A DNA stretch of 64,000 bases from Bacillus sonorensis NBRC 101234 = KCTC 13918 (GTDB taxonomy: Bacteria; Bacillota; Bacilli; Bacillales; Bacillaceae): NCBI RefSeq assembly GCF_001592005.1, contig NZ_BCVZ01000001.1, forward strand, positions 310,001 through 374,000. The letters run 5' to 3'. The position numbers and the translations under genes are program-made. The notes beneath the pieces were generated by a model. It did no database searches. It saw only the letters and a list, made by a program, of their open reading frames with translations, and was not told the origin of the DNA. The first letter of the stretch is position 1. Every line of letters starts with the position of its first letter. Of this stretch, positions 18,146-26,101 are shown one piece after another.

Positions 18146-19132
18146 ATGTTTAAAAACGCCCGAATACTGCTTACCGGAGGAACTGGTTCCTGGGGTATGG
18201 AGCTTACCAAAAAACTATTATTATACAAACCAAAGGAGATCAGGATTTTTTCAAGAAACGAATTCACGCAAATCAGCATGCAGCGGGAGTTCAATCATCA
18301 TCCTGCATTAAAGTTTATCATCGGTGATGTAAGAGACTATCTGTCTTTGGAGTCTGCCTGCCGGGATGTCGATTATATATTTCATCTTGCGGCATTGAAG
18401 CATGTGCCGATCTGTGAGGAACAGCCTGAAGAAGCATTAAAAACAAATGTTGTCGGAACACAGAATGTCATACGTGCGGCCCTTGCCCATCGCGTAAAGA
18501 AAGTTATTGATGTTTCAACCGATAAAGCGGCTGACCCAGTCAACTTTTACGGAATGACAAAGTCGCTGGGAGAAAGACTGATGATCCGTGCCAACGATTA
18601 CAGCGAGCATACGGATTTTGTCTGCATCAGAGGCGGAAATGTACTCGGAACAAACGGAAGCGTCGTACCGCTCTTTAAACATTTAATACAAAAAGGGGAG
18701 GACCTCACGCTGACGTCAAAAGAAATGACAAGGTTTTTTCTAACGGTCGGCGAAGCGATAGACTTGCTGCTTAAAGCTTCAGAAGATGCACAAGGCGGTG
18801 AGATCTTCGTCATGAAAATGAAGGCGTGCAAGATAGTGGATCTTGCGGAGGTTCTGATAGAAGAGATGGGAAGCTTCGTCGGAATGAAAGAAATCGGAAT
18901 CCGGCCTGGAGAGAAGCTTCATGAAGTACTGGTCTCAGATCATGAAGCACCGTATACCTACCTCTTTGACTCCGAGCATTATGTGATACTGCCTTCCCAT
19001 CCTTCGGAAAAGCTGCGCAAGCATTATCGAAAATTCGAAAAAGCAAACTTTCAGAAATACCAATCAAACGATCTGTTAATGTCGAAATCCGAAATTGCAG
19101 CCCTGTTAAGGGAAGGAGGATTTATTCAGTGA
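18146..19132 (+). CDS. UDP-GlcNAc 4,6-dehydratase/5-epimerase-type SDR
   Basis: A 328-residue extended short-chain dehydrogenase of the CapE/WbjB/FnlA group. Seen: NAD-binding LLTGGTGSWGMEL, FHLAALKHVPICEEQPEEAL typical of the CapD/CapE/FlaA1 family, the catalytic region DVSTDKAADPVNFYGMTKSL with Tyr-x3-Lys, and IRPGEKLHEVLVS in the C-terminal part. It would convert UDP-GlcNAc to a UDP-4-keto-6-deoxy-hexosamine, possibly with epimerisation to the L-series. The start at 18146 follows TTAGGAGGAG; upstream in-frame Met codons lack a site. It overlaps the next gene by four bases. Confidence 0.87.
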   Translation: MFKNARILLTGGTGSWGMELTKKLLLYKPKEIRIFSRNEFTQISMQREFNHHPALKFIIGDVRDYLSLESACRDVDYIFHLAALKHVPICEEQPEEALKTNVVGTQNVIRAALAHRVKKVIDVSTDKAADPVNFYGMTKSLGERLMIRANDYSEHTDFVCIRGGNVLGTNGSVVPLFKHLIQKGEDLTLTSKEMTRFFLTVGEAIDLLLKASEDAQGGEIFVMKMKACKIVDLAEVLIEEMGSFVGMKEIGIRPGEKLHEVLVSDHEAPYTYLFDSEHYVILPSHPSEKLRKHYRKFEKANFQKYQSNDLLMSKSEIAALLREGGFIQ

Positions 19133-19977
19133 GACTGCTGATTTTAGGCGGAACGGGAATGGCCGGCCATGTATTAAAGGAATTTTTTTCTGCGAAATCG
19201 CAATATGAAGTATTCTGGACACAACGCCATTCACTGTCCGATGATCCACATTGCTTTTTTTTGGATGTAACAAACACAGATGAATTAAAAAAGCTGCTCC
19301 AACAAGTCAAACCCGACATCGTTATCAATGCAACCGGAATTTTAAATGATGCCGCACGTCAAAACCTGCTGCAGGCGATCCATGTTAACAGCATTCTGCC
19401 CCACCTGCTGTCAGACATGAGCGGCGATTATCAATATTACCTGATTCACATCAGCACAGACTGCGTGTTCTCAGGCTCAAAAGGAAAATATATGGAAACT
19501 GATGCAAAAGACGGGAGTTCAGCCTATGCACAAACCAAAAGTCTTGGTGAAGTCCTGGATGATCAAAATCTAACCATCAGGACGTCCATTATAGGACCCG
19601 AGCTGAAAGACGGCATCGGTTTGTTCCATTGGTTCATGAATCAAAAGGAACAAATACGCGGGTTTAGCAACGTGTTCTGGAACGGGCTGACGACTCTCGA
19701 GCTGGCGAAAGCGATTGAGGGGCTGCTGGAATCGCGGTTAACCGGACTGATTCACCTCACCGGAAATCGCTTCATCTCCAAATACGAGCTGCTCCTCCTG
19801 CTAAATAAGATCTTTGCCAGAGGTGTTGCGATCATTCCCGATGATCACATGCGGTTTGATAAAAGCCTTGTCATGACAAGGGAAGATGTGCCGTACCAGC
19901 CCATCGGCTACGAACAAATGCTTGTTGAATTAAAACAATGGATGGATGACAGGCCGTACTTATATCAATATGAATAA
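19129..19977 (+). CDS. RmlD-like nucleotide-sugar 4-keto reductase
   Basis: A 282-residue SDR related to dTDP-4-dehydrorhamnose reductase. Motifs: LILGGTGMAGHVL, HISTDCVFSGSKGKY and the Tyr-x3-Lys pair in SSAYAQTKSLGEV. GTG start overlaps the stop of the previous gene and is preceded by GGAAGGAGG. CapF/WbjC of the FucNAc pathway carries an extra C-terminal cupin (about 370 residues in total); this protein lacks it, which fits the WbvR-type reductase that makes UDP-L-RhaNAc. Together with the divergent 2-epimerase this suggests UDP-L-RhaNAc or UDP-L-QuiNAc as product; that is inference from family composition. Confidence 0.82.
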   Translation: MRLLILGGTGMAGHVLKEFFSAKSQYEVFWTQRHSLSDDPHCFFLDVTNTDELKKLLQQVKPDIVINATGILNDAARQNLLQAIHVNSILPHLLSDMSGDYQYYLIHISTDCVFSGSKGKYMETDAKDGSSAYAQTKSLGEVLDDQNLTIRTSIIGPELKDGIGLFHWFMNQKEQIRGFSNVFWNGLTTLELAKAIEGLLESRLTGLIHLTGNRFISKYELLLLLNKIFARGVAIIPDDHMRFDKSLVMTREDVPYQPIGYEQMLVELKQWMDDRPYLYQYE

Positions 19978-20026
19978 AAAAACAAACACCCGCCTCTTAC
20001 AAGACGAGGGACGGTGTTTGTTTTTT
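19977..20026 (+). terminator. terminator after nucleotide-sugar genes
   Basis: Long hairpin with outer arms AAAACAAACACC / GGTGTTTGTTTT, inner CCTC/GAGG pairs and a terminal T run. Confidence 0.85.
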
Positions 20027-20058
20027 CATGTCCAAAACTTTTGCTGATCTGGATGACA

Positions 20059-20090
20059 TTGACAAAACCGTATAATTGTATACAATTATA
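20059..20090 (+). promoter_or_regulatory. promoter with perfect palindromic GntR operator
   Basis: TTGACA at 20059-20064 and TACAAT at 20081-20086 (16-base spacer) form a strong SigA promoter. A perfect 20-base palindrome at 20071-20090 (TATAATTGTATACAATTATA) covers the -10. Its core TTGTATACAA is the typical half-site pair of FCD-type GntR regulators, so the downstream regulator probably represses its own operon from here. Confidence 0.85.
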
Positions 20091-20127
20091 TTTATATTCA
20101 GACAAAAGGAGGGGAGAGAATTTTTTC

Positions 20128-20799
20128 ATGCACTCTTCAAATCCAGTCAGAAGGCAGTCTGCAAGTGATTACGCTTACAATGAAATCAGAAAAAAGATCA
20201 TTGAGCTGGAATATTCACCTTCTGAACAGCTCGTAGAGGACAATCTCGCACAAGACTTGGCCATCAGCCGAACCCCGCTGCGGCAGGCTCTTTACCGGCT
20301 GGAGCTTGAAGGATTGGTCAGTAAGCAGCCAAACGGCCGGCTTCGTGTTTGTCCGATTTCACCAGAAGAAGCGAAAGAGGTTTTTAAGGTTCGCGAAGCG
20401 CTGGAAGGACTGCTGACTGCAGAGGCTGCCCAGCTTGCGACGACAGAGCAACTTCATCAGCTTGAAGACCGGCTCGAATTAATGAAAATGGCTGCAGCAA
20501 AAGACCGCCATACAGATACGGTCAAATACGGATCTGACTTTCATTCCATCTTGCATTCCATTAGTGCGAATGCGACAGCAAAGCGTTTTCTTGAACAATT
20601 AGAAAGCAGAATCGAACGGTATCGAAGGATCAGCGGATACAAAAATCCACATTACAAATCATCCGTATCCTTTAATGAACATGTGGAGATTTTCAATGCT
20701 GTAAAAGAAAAAAACAGCTGTCTGGCAGAAGCAGCCATGCGTTCCCATATTAGACGCAGCCTACATTCGATTGAAGAAACGCTCAAACATTTGTATTAA
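20128..20799 (+). CDS. GntR-family (FCD) repressor of methylcitrate operon
   Basis: A 223-residue regulator: N-terminal winged helix-turn-helix (ASDYAYNEIRKKIIELEY, with SRTPLRQALYRLELEGLV as recognition region) and a C-terminal FCD ligand-binding domain with conserved VREALEGLLTAEAA, DFHSILHS and a late HVEIFNAV. FCD proteins usually bind organic acids through a metal held by Asp/His residues. AAAGGAGGGG sets ATG 20128. It is first in a run with mmgD, mmgE and mmgF, so its ligand is probably a methylcitrate-cycle intermediate (inference). The regulator is not found in the B. subtilis mmgABCDEF arrangement as I know it. Confidence 0.85.
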   Translation: MHSSNPVRRQSASDYAYNEIRKKIIELEYSPSEQLVEDNLAQDLAISRTPLRQALYRLELEGLVSKQPNGRLRVCPISPEEAKEVFKVREALEGLLTAEAAQLATTEQLHQLEDRLELMKMAAAKDRHTDTVKYGSDFHSILHSISANATAKRFLEQLESRIERYRRISGYKNPHYKSSVSFNEHVEIFNAVKEKNSCLAEAAMRSHIRRSLHSIEETLKHLY

Positions 20800-20875
20800 C
20801 ATGCTCAAAAAGCCGATGCCAATTTCACATCACGTTTTTTACACACATGTTAAAAAACGAATATGGGGTGGAAAA

Positions 20876-21991
20876 ATGGGCAAACAAGATGTATTTAAAC
20901 CGGGATTAGAGGGCGTGATCGCCGCTGAAACGAGGGTTTCTTATTTAGATACCGAGGCTGAAGAAATCGTTGTCAAAGGCTATGATTTAATAGAGCTTGC
21001 CGAACAAAAAACATATTTGGATCTCGTCTATCTCCTGATCCAAAACAAACTCCCGGATGCAATGGAACTGAAAGGGATTGAAAGCGCTTTAAACAATGCT
21101 TACGGCCTTCCGAGCGGAATATACACGATTCTATCCACACTTCCACAAGATACTCACCCAATGGATGCACTCAGAACCGGAATTTCAGCCTTGGCGGGGT
21201 ATGACCCCGAGCTGAATGACCGGTCTAAAGCGGCAAATCAGGCAAAAGCGCTGCGGCTGATCGCACAAGTGCCGAATATTGTCGCAAACAGCTACCGCAT
21301 CTTACACCAGCAAAAGACGATTTTACCGGATAAACAAATGTCCTACAGCAAGAACTTTTTATACATGCTGACGGGAAATGACCCGAGCGAACAGGAAACG
21401 GCTGTCTTTGATCAAACCTTAATGCTGTACAGCGAACACGAAATGCCGAATTCCACTTTTACCGCCAGGGTGATCGCGTCGACCCATTCAGATATATACG
21501 GAGCCTTTACGGGTGCAGCAGCATCTTTAAAAGGAAACTTGCACGGCGGGGCCAATGAAGCGGTCATGTATATGCTGCTCGAAGGCAAAACAACGTCCGG
21601 CTTTCTCAAGCTGATTCAGCAGAAATTAGCGAGAAAAGAAAAGGTGATGGGGTTTGGCCACCGCGTCTATATGAAAAAAATGGACCCTAGAGCCGCCTTA
21701 TTGAAAAAAGCTCTTTTTACACTTTCCCACAAGACGGGCAGACAGGATTTATACGAAATGTGTGATGCCGGGGAAACGCTGATGCGCGAAGAAAAGGGGC
21801 TTTATCCGAACCTTGATTATTATGCCGCGCCTGTCTACTATCTGCTTGGCATTCCGATCGAGCTCTACACCCCTATTTTCTTTGCGGCGCGTTCGGTCGG
21901 CTTAGGCGCCCATGTGATTGAACAGCATGCCGACAATCGGCTGTTTCGGCCGAGGGTCCACTATACAGGACCGCGGGGTCTTCATCCATAA
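20876..21991 (+). CDS. mmgD: 2-methylcitrate synthase/citrate synthase
   Basis: A 371-residue type II-like citrate synthase, matching B. subtilis MmgD in length. It condenses propionyl-CoA (or acetyl-CoA) with oxaloacetate. Active-site signatures: first His in FTARVIASTHSDIYGAFTGA region, GNLHGGANEAVMYML, and GFGHRVYMKKMDPRA with the second His and following Asp. GGGGTGG upstream sets ATG 20876. It is followed by prpD- and prpB-type genes, which marks it as the methylcitrate rather than the housekeeping enzyme. Confidence 0.9.
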   Translation: MGKQDVFKPGLEGVIAAETRVSYLDTEAEEIVVKGYDLIELAEQKTYLDLVYLLIQNKLPDAMELKGIESALNNAYGLPSGIYTILSTLPQDTHPMDALRTGISALAGYDPELNDRSKAANQAKALRLIAQVPNIVANSYRILHQQKTILPDKQMSYSKNFLYMLTGNDPSEQETAVFDQTLMLYSEHEMPNSTFTARVIASTHSDIYGAFTGAAASLKGNLHGGANEAVMYMLLEGKTTSGFLKLIQQKLARKEKVMGFGHRVYMKKMDPRAALLKKALFTLSHKTGRQDLYEMCDAGETLMREEKGLYPNLDYYAAPVYYLLGIPIELYTPIFFAARSVGLGAHVIEQHADNRLFRPRVHYTGPRGLHP

Positions 21992-22020
21992 TCCATATTA
22001 TTTGAAAGGAAGGGATACTC

Positions 22021-23463
22021 ATGAACATGCAAGGCGCAGCGACTGAAACATCATGTGATCGATTGCTTGAAGAAATTGCCGATTATGCGGTAAATGCCAA
22101 CATTACGAGTGAAGAAGCGTTCGAGACGGCCCGTTACGTATTAATGGATACGCTCGGCTGCGGCATATTGGCGCTCAGATTTCCCGAATGCACCAAACAC
22201 CTCGGACCGATCGCACCTGGAACGGTTGTCCCGAACGGAGCCCGCGTTCCCGGCACCCAGTTTGAACTCGATCCTGTGCAAGGTGCATTTAACATCGGCT
22301 GCATGATTCGCTGGCTCGATTATAATGACACATGGCTTGCAGCCGAATGGGGTCATCCGTCTGATAACCTGGGGGCCATTTTAGCCTCTGCGGACTTTTT
22401 GAGCAGACAGCGGATCGCCGCCGGAAAAGATCCGCTCACAATGGATGATGTCCTCACAGCGATTGTAAAAGCTCATGAAATTCAAGGAATTCTCGCTCTC
22501 AACAACAGCCTGAACAGAAACGGACTTGACCATGTTCTATTTGTGAAAGTCGCTTCCGCGGCCGTCGCCTGCTCTCTTTTAGGCGGTACAAAACAGGACG
22601 TCATCAATGCCGTTTCACAAGCCTGGGTTGACAACTCGAGCCTGAGGACATACCGTCACGCACCGAACACCGGCTCGCGAAAGTCCTGGGCGGCAGGTGA
22701 TGCCACAAGCCGAGGCGTCCGGCTCGCGCTGATGACTTTAAAAGGCGAAATGGGGTATCAAACGGCATTATCCGCGCCGATGTGGGGATTTCAGGATGTA
22801 TTGTTTGGAGGAAAGGAATTAACGCTTGCAAGACCGCTCGATTCTTACGTTATCGAAAACGTCCTCTTTAAAATATCGTTCCCGGCTGAATTCCATGCCC
22901 AAACGGCGGCGGAAGCGGCGATTCAGCTACACGGCCAAGTAAAAGACAGACTTGATGACATTGATCACATCGTTATTACGACGCATGAATCCGCCATCAG
23001 GATCATCGACAAAACCGGAGAATTACACAATACGGCAGACCGTGACCACTGTCTGCAGTATATCACGGCGATCGGCCTGATCTACGGGGAGATCACCGCT
23101 GAGCATTATGAGGACGAAATCGCGCAAAACCCGGAAATCGACCGCCTCCGCGCGAAAATGAAAACAGTGGAAAACAAACAATATTCCGCCGACTATCTTG
23201 ACCCGGAAAAACGAAGCATCGCAAACGCTGTCCAAGTATTTTATAAAGACGGCACACATTCAGAAAACATTTCAATCGAGTACCCGATCGGCCATCGGCG
23301 CAGGCGGAATGAAGGCATCCCGCTGTTAAAAGAAAAATTCATCAACAATTTGAAAACCCGTTTTCCGGCCAGACAAGCGGAGAGAATCAATTCTTTGCTG
23401 AATGATCCGCACATTTTAAAAGACACATCTGTCCCGGACTTTATGGAACTGTTTGTGATCTAG
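22021..23463 (+). CDS. mmgE: 2-methylcitrate dehydratase (PrpD/MmgE family)
   Basis: A 480-residue MmgE/PrpD family enzyme, which dehydrates 2-methylcitrate to 2-methylaconitate (and can act on citrate). Family stretches: [32 protein letters not shown] near the active site, and [26 protein letters not shown] precedes ATG. It is 30 bases after mmgD and 12 before mmgF; clearly one operon. Confidence 0.92.
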   Translation: MNMQGAATETSCDRLLEEIADYAVNANITSEEAFETARYVLMDTLGCGILALRFPECTKHLGPIAPGTVVPNGARVPGTQFELDPVQGAFNIGCMIRWLDYNDTWLAAEWGHPSDNLGAILASADFLSRQRIAAGKDPLTMDDVLTAIVKAHEIQGILALNNSLNRNGLDHVLFVKVASAAVACSLLGGTKQDVINAVSQAWVDNSSLRTYRHAPNTGSRKSWAAGDATSRGVRLALMTLKGEMGYQTALSAPMWGFQDVLFGGKELTLARPLDSYVIENVLFKISFPAEFHAQTAAEAAIQLHGQVKDRLDDIDHIVITTHESAIRIIDKTGELHNTADRDHCLQYITAIGLIYGEITAEHYEDEIAQNPEIDRLRAKMKTVENKQYSADYLDPEKRSIANAVQVFYKDGTHSENISIEYPIGHRRRRNEGIPLLKEKFINNLKTRFPARQAERINSLLNDPHILKDTSVPDFMELFVI

Positions 23464-23475
23464 GAGGTGTTATTC

Positions 23476-24393
23476 ATGTGGATTGTCACAAAACAAACGA
23501 GTCAGGAAGAGCTGGCGGAAACGTTCAAAAAGCTTATCCGGTCACCGGATATCCTGAAAATCCCCGGCGTTCATGACGGAATGGCAGCGATCACCGCCAA
23601 AAACGTCGGGTTTAAGGCTCTTTATCTCTCAGGGGCCGCTTATACGGCAAGCCGCGGACTGCCTGATCTGGGGATGATTCATTCTCAAGAGATGGCGGAA
23701 AAAGCCCGCGAGCTGGTCAGAGCCGCAAATCTTCCGGTTTTGGTCGACATTGATACAGGCTACGGCGGTGTGCTGAACGCTGCGCGAACGGCGGCGGAAA
23801 TGCTGGAAAGCAGAGTCGCGGCTGTTCAAATCGAAGATCAGCAGCTTCCCAAAAAATGCGGGCACTTAAATGGTAAATCGCTTATCCCCGCAGAAGATAT
23901 GATCGCTAAAATTAAGGCAATCAAAGAGACAGCCCCGTCCCTTGTCATCGTGGCCCGCACCGATGCAAAAGCGGTTGAAGGCAGAGACGCGGCAATCAGA
24001 CGGGCCAATCTATACGCAGAGGCCGGGGCCGATGCGATTTTTCCCGAGGCTCTGACAAGCGAAGACGATTTTCAGGACATGGCTTCAGCGGTCAATGCGC
24101 CTTTGCTCGCTAATATGACGGAATTCGGAAAAACGCCTTATTTTACGGCTGAGGAATTTCAATCTTTCGGCTTCAGCATGGTGATTTATCCAGTCACTTC
24201 ACTGCGTGCCGCGGCAAAAGCGTATGAACGGGTCTTTGCGGAAATATATGAAAAAGGAACGCAAAAAGGCGTACTGAAGGATATGCAAACCCGTGAAGAA
24301 CTATATGATGCCATTCATTACTATGATTATGAGCAGCTCGACGAATCGATTGCAAAAACCGTACTGCCCGAAATCGGGAAAGAAAGCCGCTAG
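23476..24393 (+). CDS. mmgF: 2-methylisocitrate lyase
   Basis: A 305-residue isocitrate-lyase-superfamily protein (PrpB type; B. subtilis YqiQ). It cleaves 2-methylisocitrate to pyruvate and succinate. Seen: Mg-binding VLVDIDTGYGG, the catalytic Cys in KKCGHLNGKSLI, and VARTDAKAVEGRDAAIRRA. TAGGAGGTG six bases before ATG 23476 selects this start over the GTG at 23467 that overlaps the site. The cycle lets the cell burn propionyl-CoA from odd-chain fatty acids or branched amino acids. Confidence 0.93.
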   Translation: MWIVTKQTSQEELAETFKKLIRSPDILKIPGVHDGMAAITAKNVGFKALYLSGAAYTASRGLPDLGMIHSQEMAEKARELVRAANLPVLVDIDTGYGGVLNAARTAAEMLESRVAAVQIEDQQLPKKCGHLNGKSLIPAEDMIAKIKAIKETAPSLVIVARTDAKAVEGRDAAIRRANLYAEAGADAIFPEALTSEDDFQDMASAVNAPLLANMTEFGKTPYFTAEEFQSFGFSMVIYPVTSLRAAAKAYERVFAEIYEKGTQKGVLKDMQTREELYDAIHYYDYEQLDESIAKTVLPEIGKESR

Positions 24394-24421
24394 GCGGGGA
24401 ATCCCGCAACGGACCATTAAA

Positions 24422-24456
24422 GCAAAAGGCTGCCGAACTTATCGGCAGCCTTTTGC
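24422..24456. terminator. bidirectional terminator mmgF/chrA
   Basis: Perfect 15-bp arms GCAAAAGGCTGCCGA / TCGGCAGCCTTTTGC with a five-base loop between the convergent mmgF and chrA genes; T runs occur in both directions. Confidence 0.88.
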
Positions 24457-24460
24457 AGAC

Positions 24461-25654
24461 CTATATCAGCGCCATCAGCGACCCGCCAGCAGCACCCGTA
24501 CAAACGACCACCCAAGGAGGCAGCTTCCAGTAGGCAAGCATGCTGAATAAAACCGCTGCAAACGCAAAATCAATCGGAGCCAATATCGAACTGGTCCAAA
24601 TCGGATGGTAAAACGCCGAAATCAAAATTCCGACAACGGCTGCATTTACTCCCATTAACGCCCCTTTTACTTTCGGATTGCGGCGCAGGGAATCCCAAAA
24701 AGGCAGCGTTCCTAAAATAAGGAGAAATGCCGGCAGAAAGATCGCCGCAGTCGCAAGTAACGCGCCCTGCCAGCCGCTAATGACAGCGCCGAGATATGAC
24801 GCAAAAGTAAACAGAGGACCCGGAACAGCCTGTGCCGCACCATAACCGGCTAAAAACGCTTCCTCGCCCATCCATCCGGAAGGTACAAATTCCCGTTCCA
24901 ACAAAGGCAAAACGACATGTCCACCGCCAAACACCAATGAACCCGATCTGTAAAAGCTGTCAAAGAGCGCAATCCAGCCGTTTGCCGTCATCTCCCTTAA
25001 TACCGGTAGAAGAATAAGCAGTCCGAAAAATAAGCTCAGGCAGCATACCGCAAACCTCCGTGATATCGGAAATTGTATGACAGAATGCTCTGCTGCTTTT
25101 TGATTTTTATAAAAAAGAAGGCCGAGAAAAGCAGCCACTAAAATGACGCAAACCTGGATATAAGCCGTCTGCCACAACAGCGCGGCGACCAGTGCAAACA
25201 AGGCGATGGACTTTCTTTTTACATCCGGCGCCAGTTTTTGCGCCATCCCTATGATCGCGTGGGCGACAACTGCGACGGCAACGATTTTCAGTCCGTGAAT
25301 CCAGTCCGCCGTTTCGGCGTCCCATCCTTGAAGTATCAACGCAAATACAATCAGGGCGACAACAGATGGCAGCGTAAATCCGAGAAATGCGAGAATACCG
25401 CCAAGCAGGCCTCCGCGCATCACGCCGATCCCGATCCCGACCTGGCTGCTGGCTGGACCGGGGAGGAACTGGCATAAGGCAACCAGGTCGGCATAGTTTT
25501 TTTCGTCGAGCCATTTTCTCTTCCTGATATATTCGGCATGAAAATATCCCAAGTGGGCGATCGGCCCGCCAAACGATGTCAGTCCGAGCCTCGTCGATAC
25601 GATAAGAATCTCGAGCAGCGTTTTCCAGCTTCTGTCCGCATGATGTTTGGTCAC
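24461..25654 (-). CDS. chrA: chromate transporter ChrA, long-chain form
   Basis: A 397-residue CHR-family membrane protein made of two homologous halves: the first with LTSFGGPIAHLGYF and LCQFLPGPASSQVGIGIG, the second with VFGGGHVVLPLLEREFV and GAAQAVPGPLFTFASYLG. Long CHR proteins export chromate. B. subtilis has instead two short half-proteins (YwrA/YwrB), so this fused form is of a different type. It follows the padR gene by 18 bases and is likely controlled by it. Confidence 0.92.
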   Translation of the reverse strand: MTKHHADRSWKTLLEILIVSTRLGLTSFGGPIAHLGYFHAEYIRKRKWLDEKNYADLVALCQFLPGPASSQVGIGIGVMRGGLLGGILAFLGFTLPSVVALIVFALILQGWDAETADWIHGLKIVAVAVVAHAIIGMAQKLAPDVKRKSIALFALVAALLWQTAYIQVCVILVAAFLGLLFYKNQKAAEHSVIQFPISRRFAVCCLSLFFGLLILLPVLREMTANGWIALFDSFYRSGSLVFGGGHVVLPLLEREFVPSGWMGEEAFLAGYGAAQAVPGPLFTFASYLGAVISGWQGALLATAAIFLPAFLLILGTLPFWDSLRRNPKVKGALMGVNAAVVGILISAFYHPIWTSSILAPIDFAFAAVLFSMLAYWKLPPWVVVCTGAAGGSLMALI

Positions 25655-25672
25655 CCTTCCACTCCTTTCCGC

Positions 25673-25981
25673 TTATTCTTTTATTTCTTTAAACAATTCA
25701 TACGCTTTCAGTCTCGCTTCCTTCAGCACGCGAATCCCTTTCTCTGTGGCCGAATAATACTTCCTGATCTTTCCGTCCACATTCTTTTCCTCTTTGTCCA
25801 GAAGTCCGTCAGACTCCATCGAATGGAGGATTGGATACAATGTTCCCGCGCTGATGTTATACCCGTGCTCCTTTAGCTCTTCAAGCATCCATAAGCCGAA
25901 TATCGGATGTTCACTGGCATGATGCAAAATGTGAATCTGAATAAATCCGAGAAATAATTTTCGCAGCACTTTGTCTTCCAA
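25673..25981 (-). CDS. PadR-family transcriptional regulator
   Basis: A 102-residue PadR regulator: winged helix (LRKLFLGFIQIHILHHASEH, then GLWMLEELKEHGYNISAGTL and YPILHSMESDGLLDKEE) with a short C-terminal helix for dimerisation. The start is an unusual TTG at 25981, fixed by AGGAGGTG five bases upstream. It is the first gene of a padR-chrA unit; a triple half-site operator lies directly upstream. Its inducer may be chromate, by analogy with other CHR-linked regulators; the sequence does not prove this. Confidence 0.88.
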   Translation of the reverse strand: MEDKVLRKLFLGFIQIHILHHASEHPIFGLWMLEELKEHGYNISAGTLYPILHSMESDGLLDKEEKNVDGKIRKYYSATEKGIRVLKEARLKAYELFKEIKE

Positions 25982-25994
25982 TGCGGCACCTCCT

Positions 25995-26027
25995 AATATC
26001 GAAATTCAATATCGGTTTTCGATATTG
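25995..26027 (-). promoter_or_regulatory. candidate PadR operator, three half-sites
   Basis: Inverted repeat CAATATCG-N5-CGATATTG (26007-26027) preceded by a further copy AATATCGAAA (25995-26004), which pairs equally well with TTTTCGATATT at 26016. The cluster lies 14-46 bases upstream of the padR start, where promoter and operator are expected. Confidence 0.7.
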
Positions 26028-26063
26028 TATCATCAGCAAGATCCTCTTACAAGAGTTTTAGAC

Positions 26064-26097
26064 AAAAAAACAAGCCCGCATATGGACTTGTTTTTTT
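26064..26097 (-). terminator. terminator of ABC exporter gene
   Basis: Arms AAAAAAACAAGCCC / GGACTTGTTTTTTT with one mismatch, just past the stop of the ABC transporter; T run on both strands. Confidence 0.82.
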
Positions 26098-26101
26098 CAT
26101 A

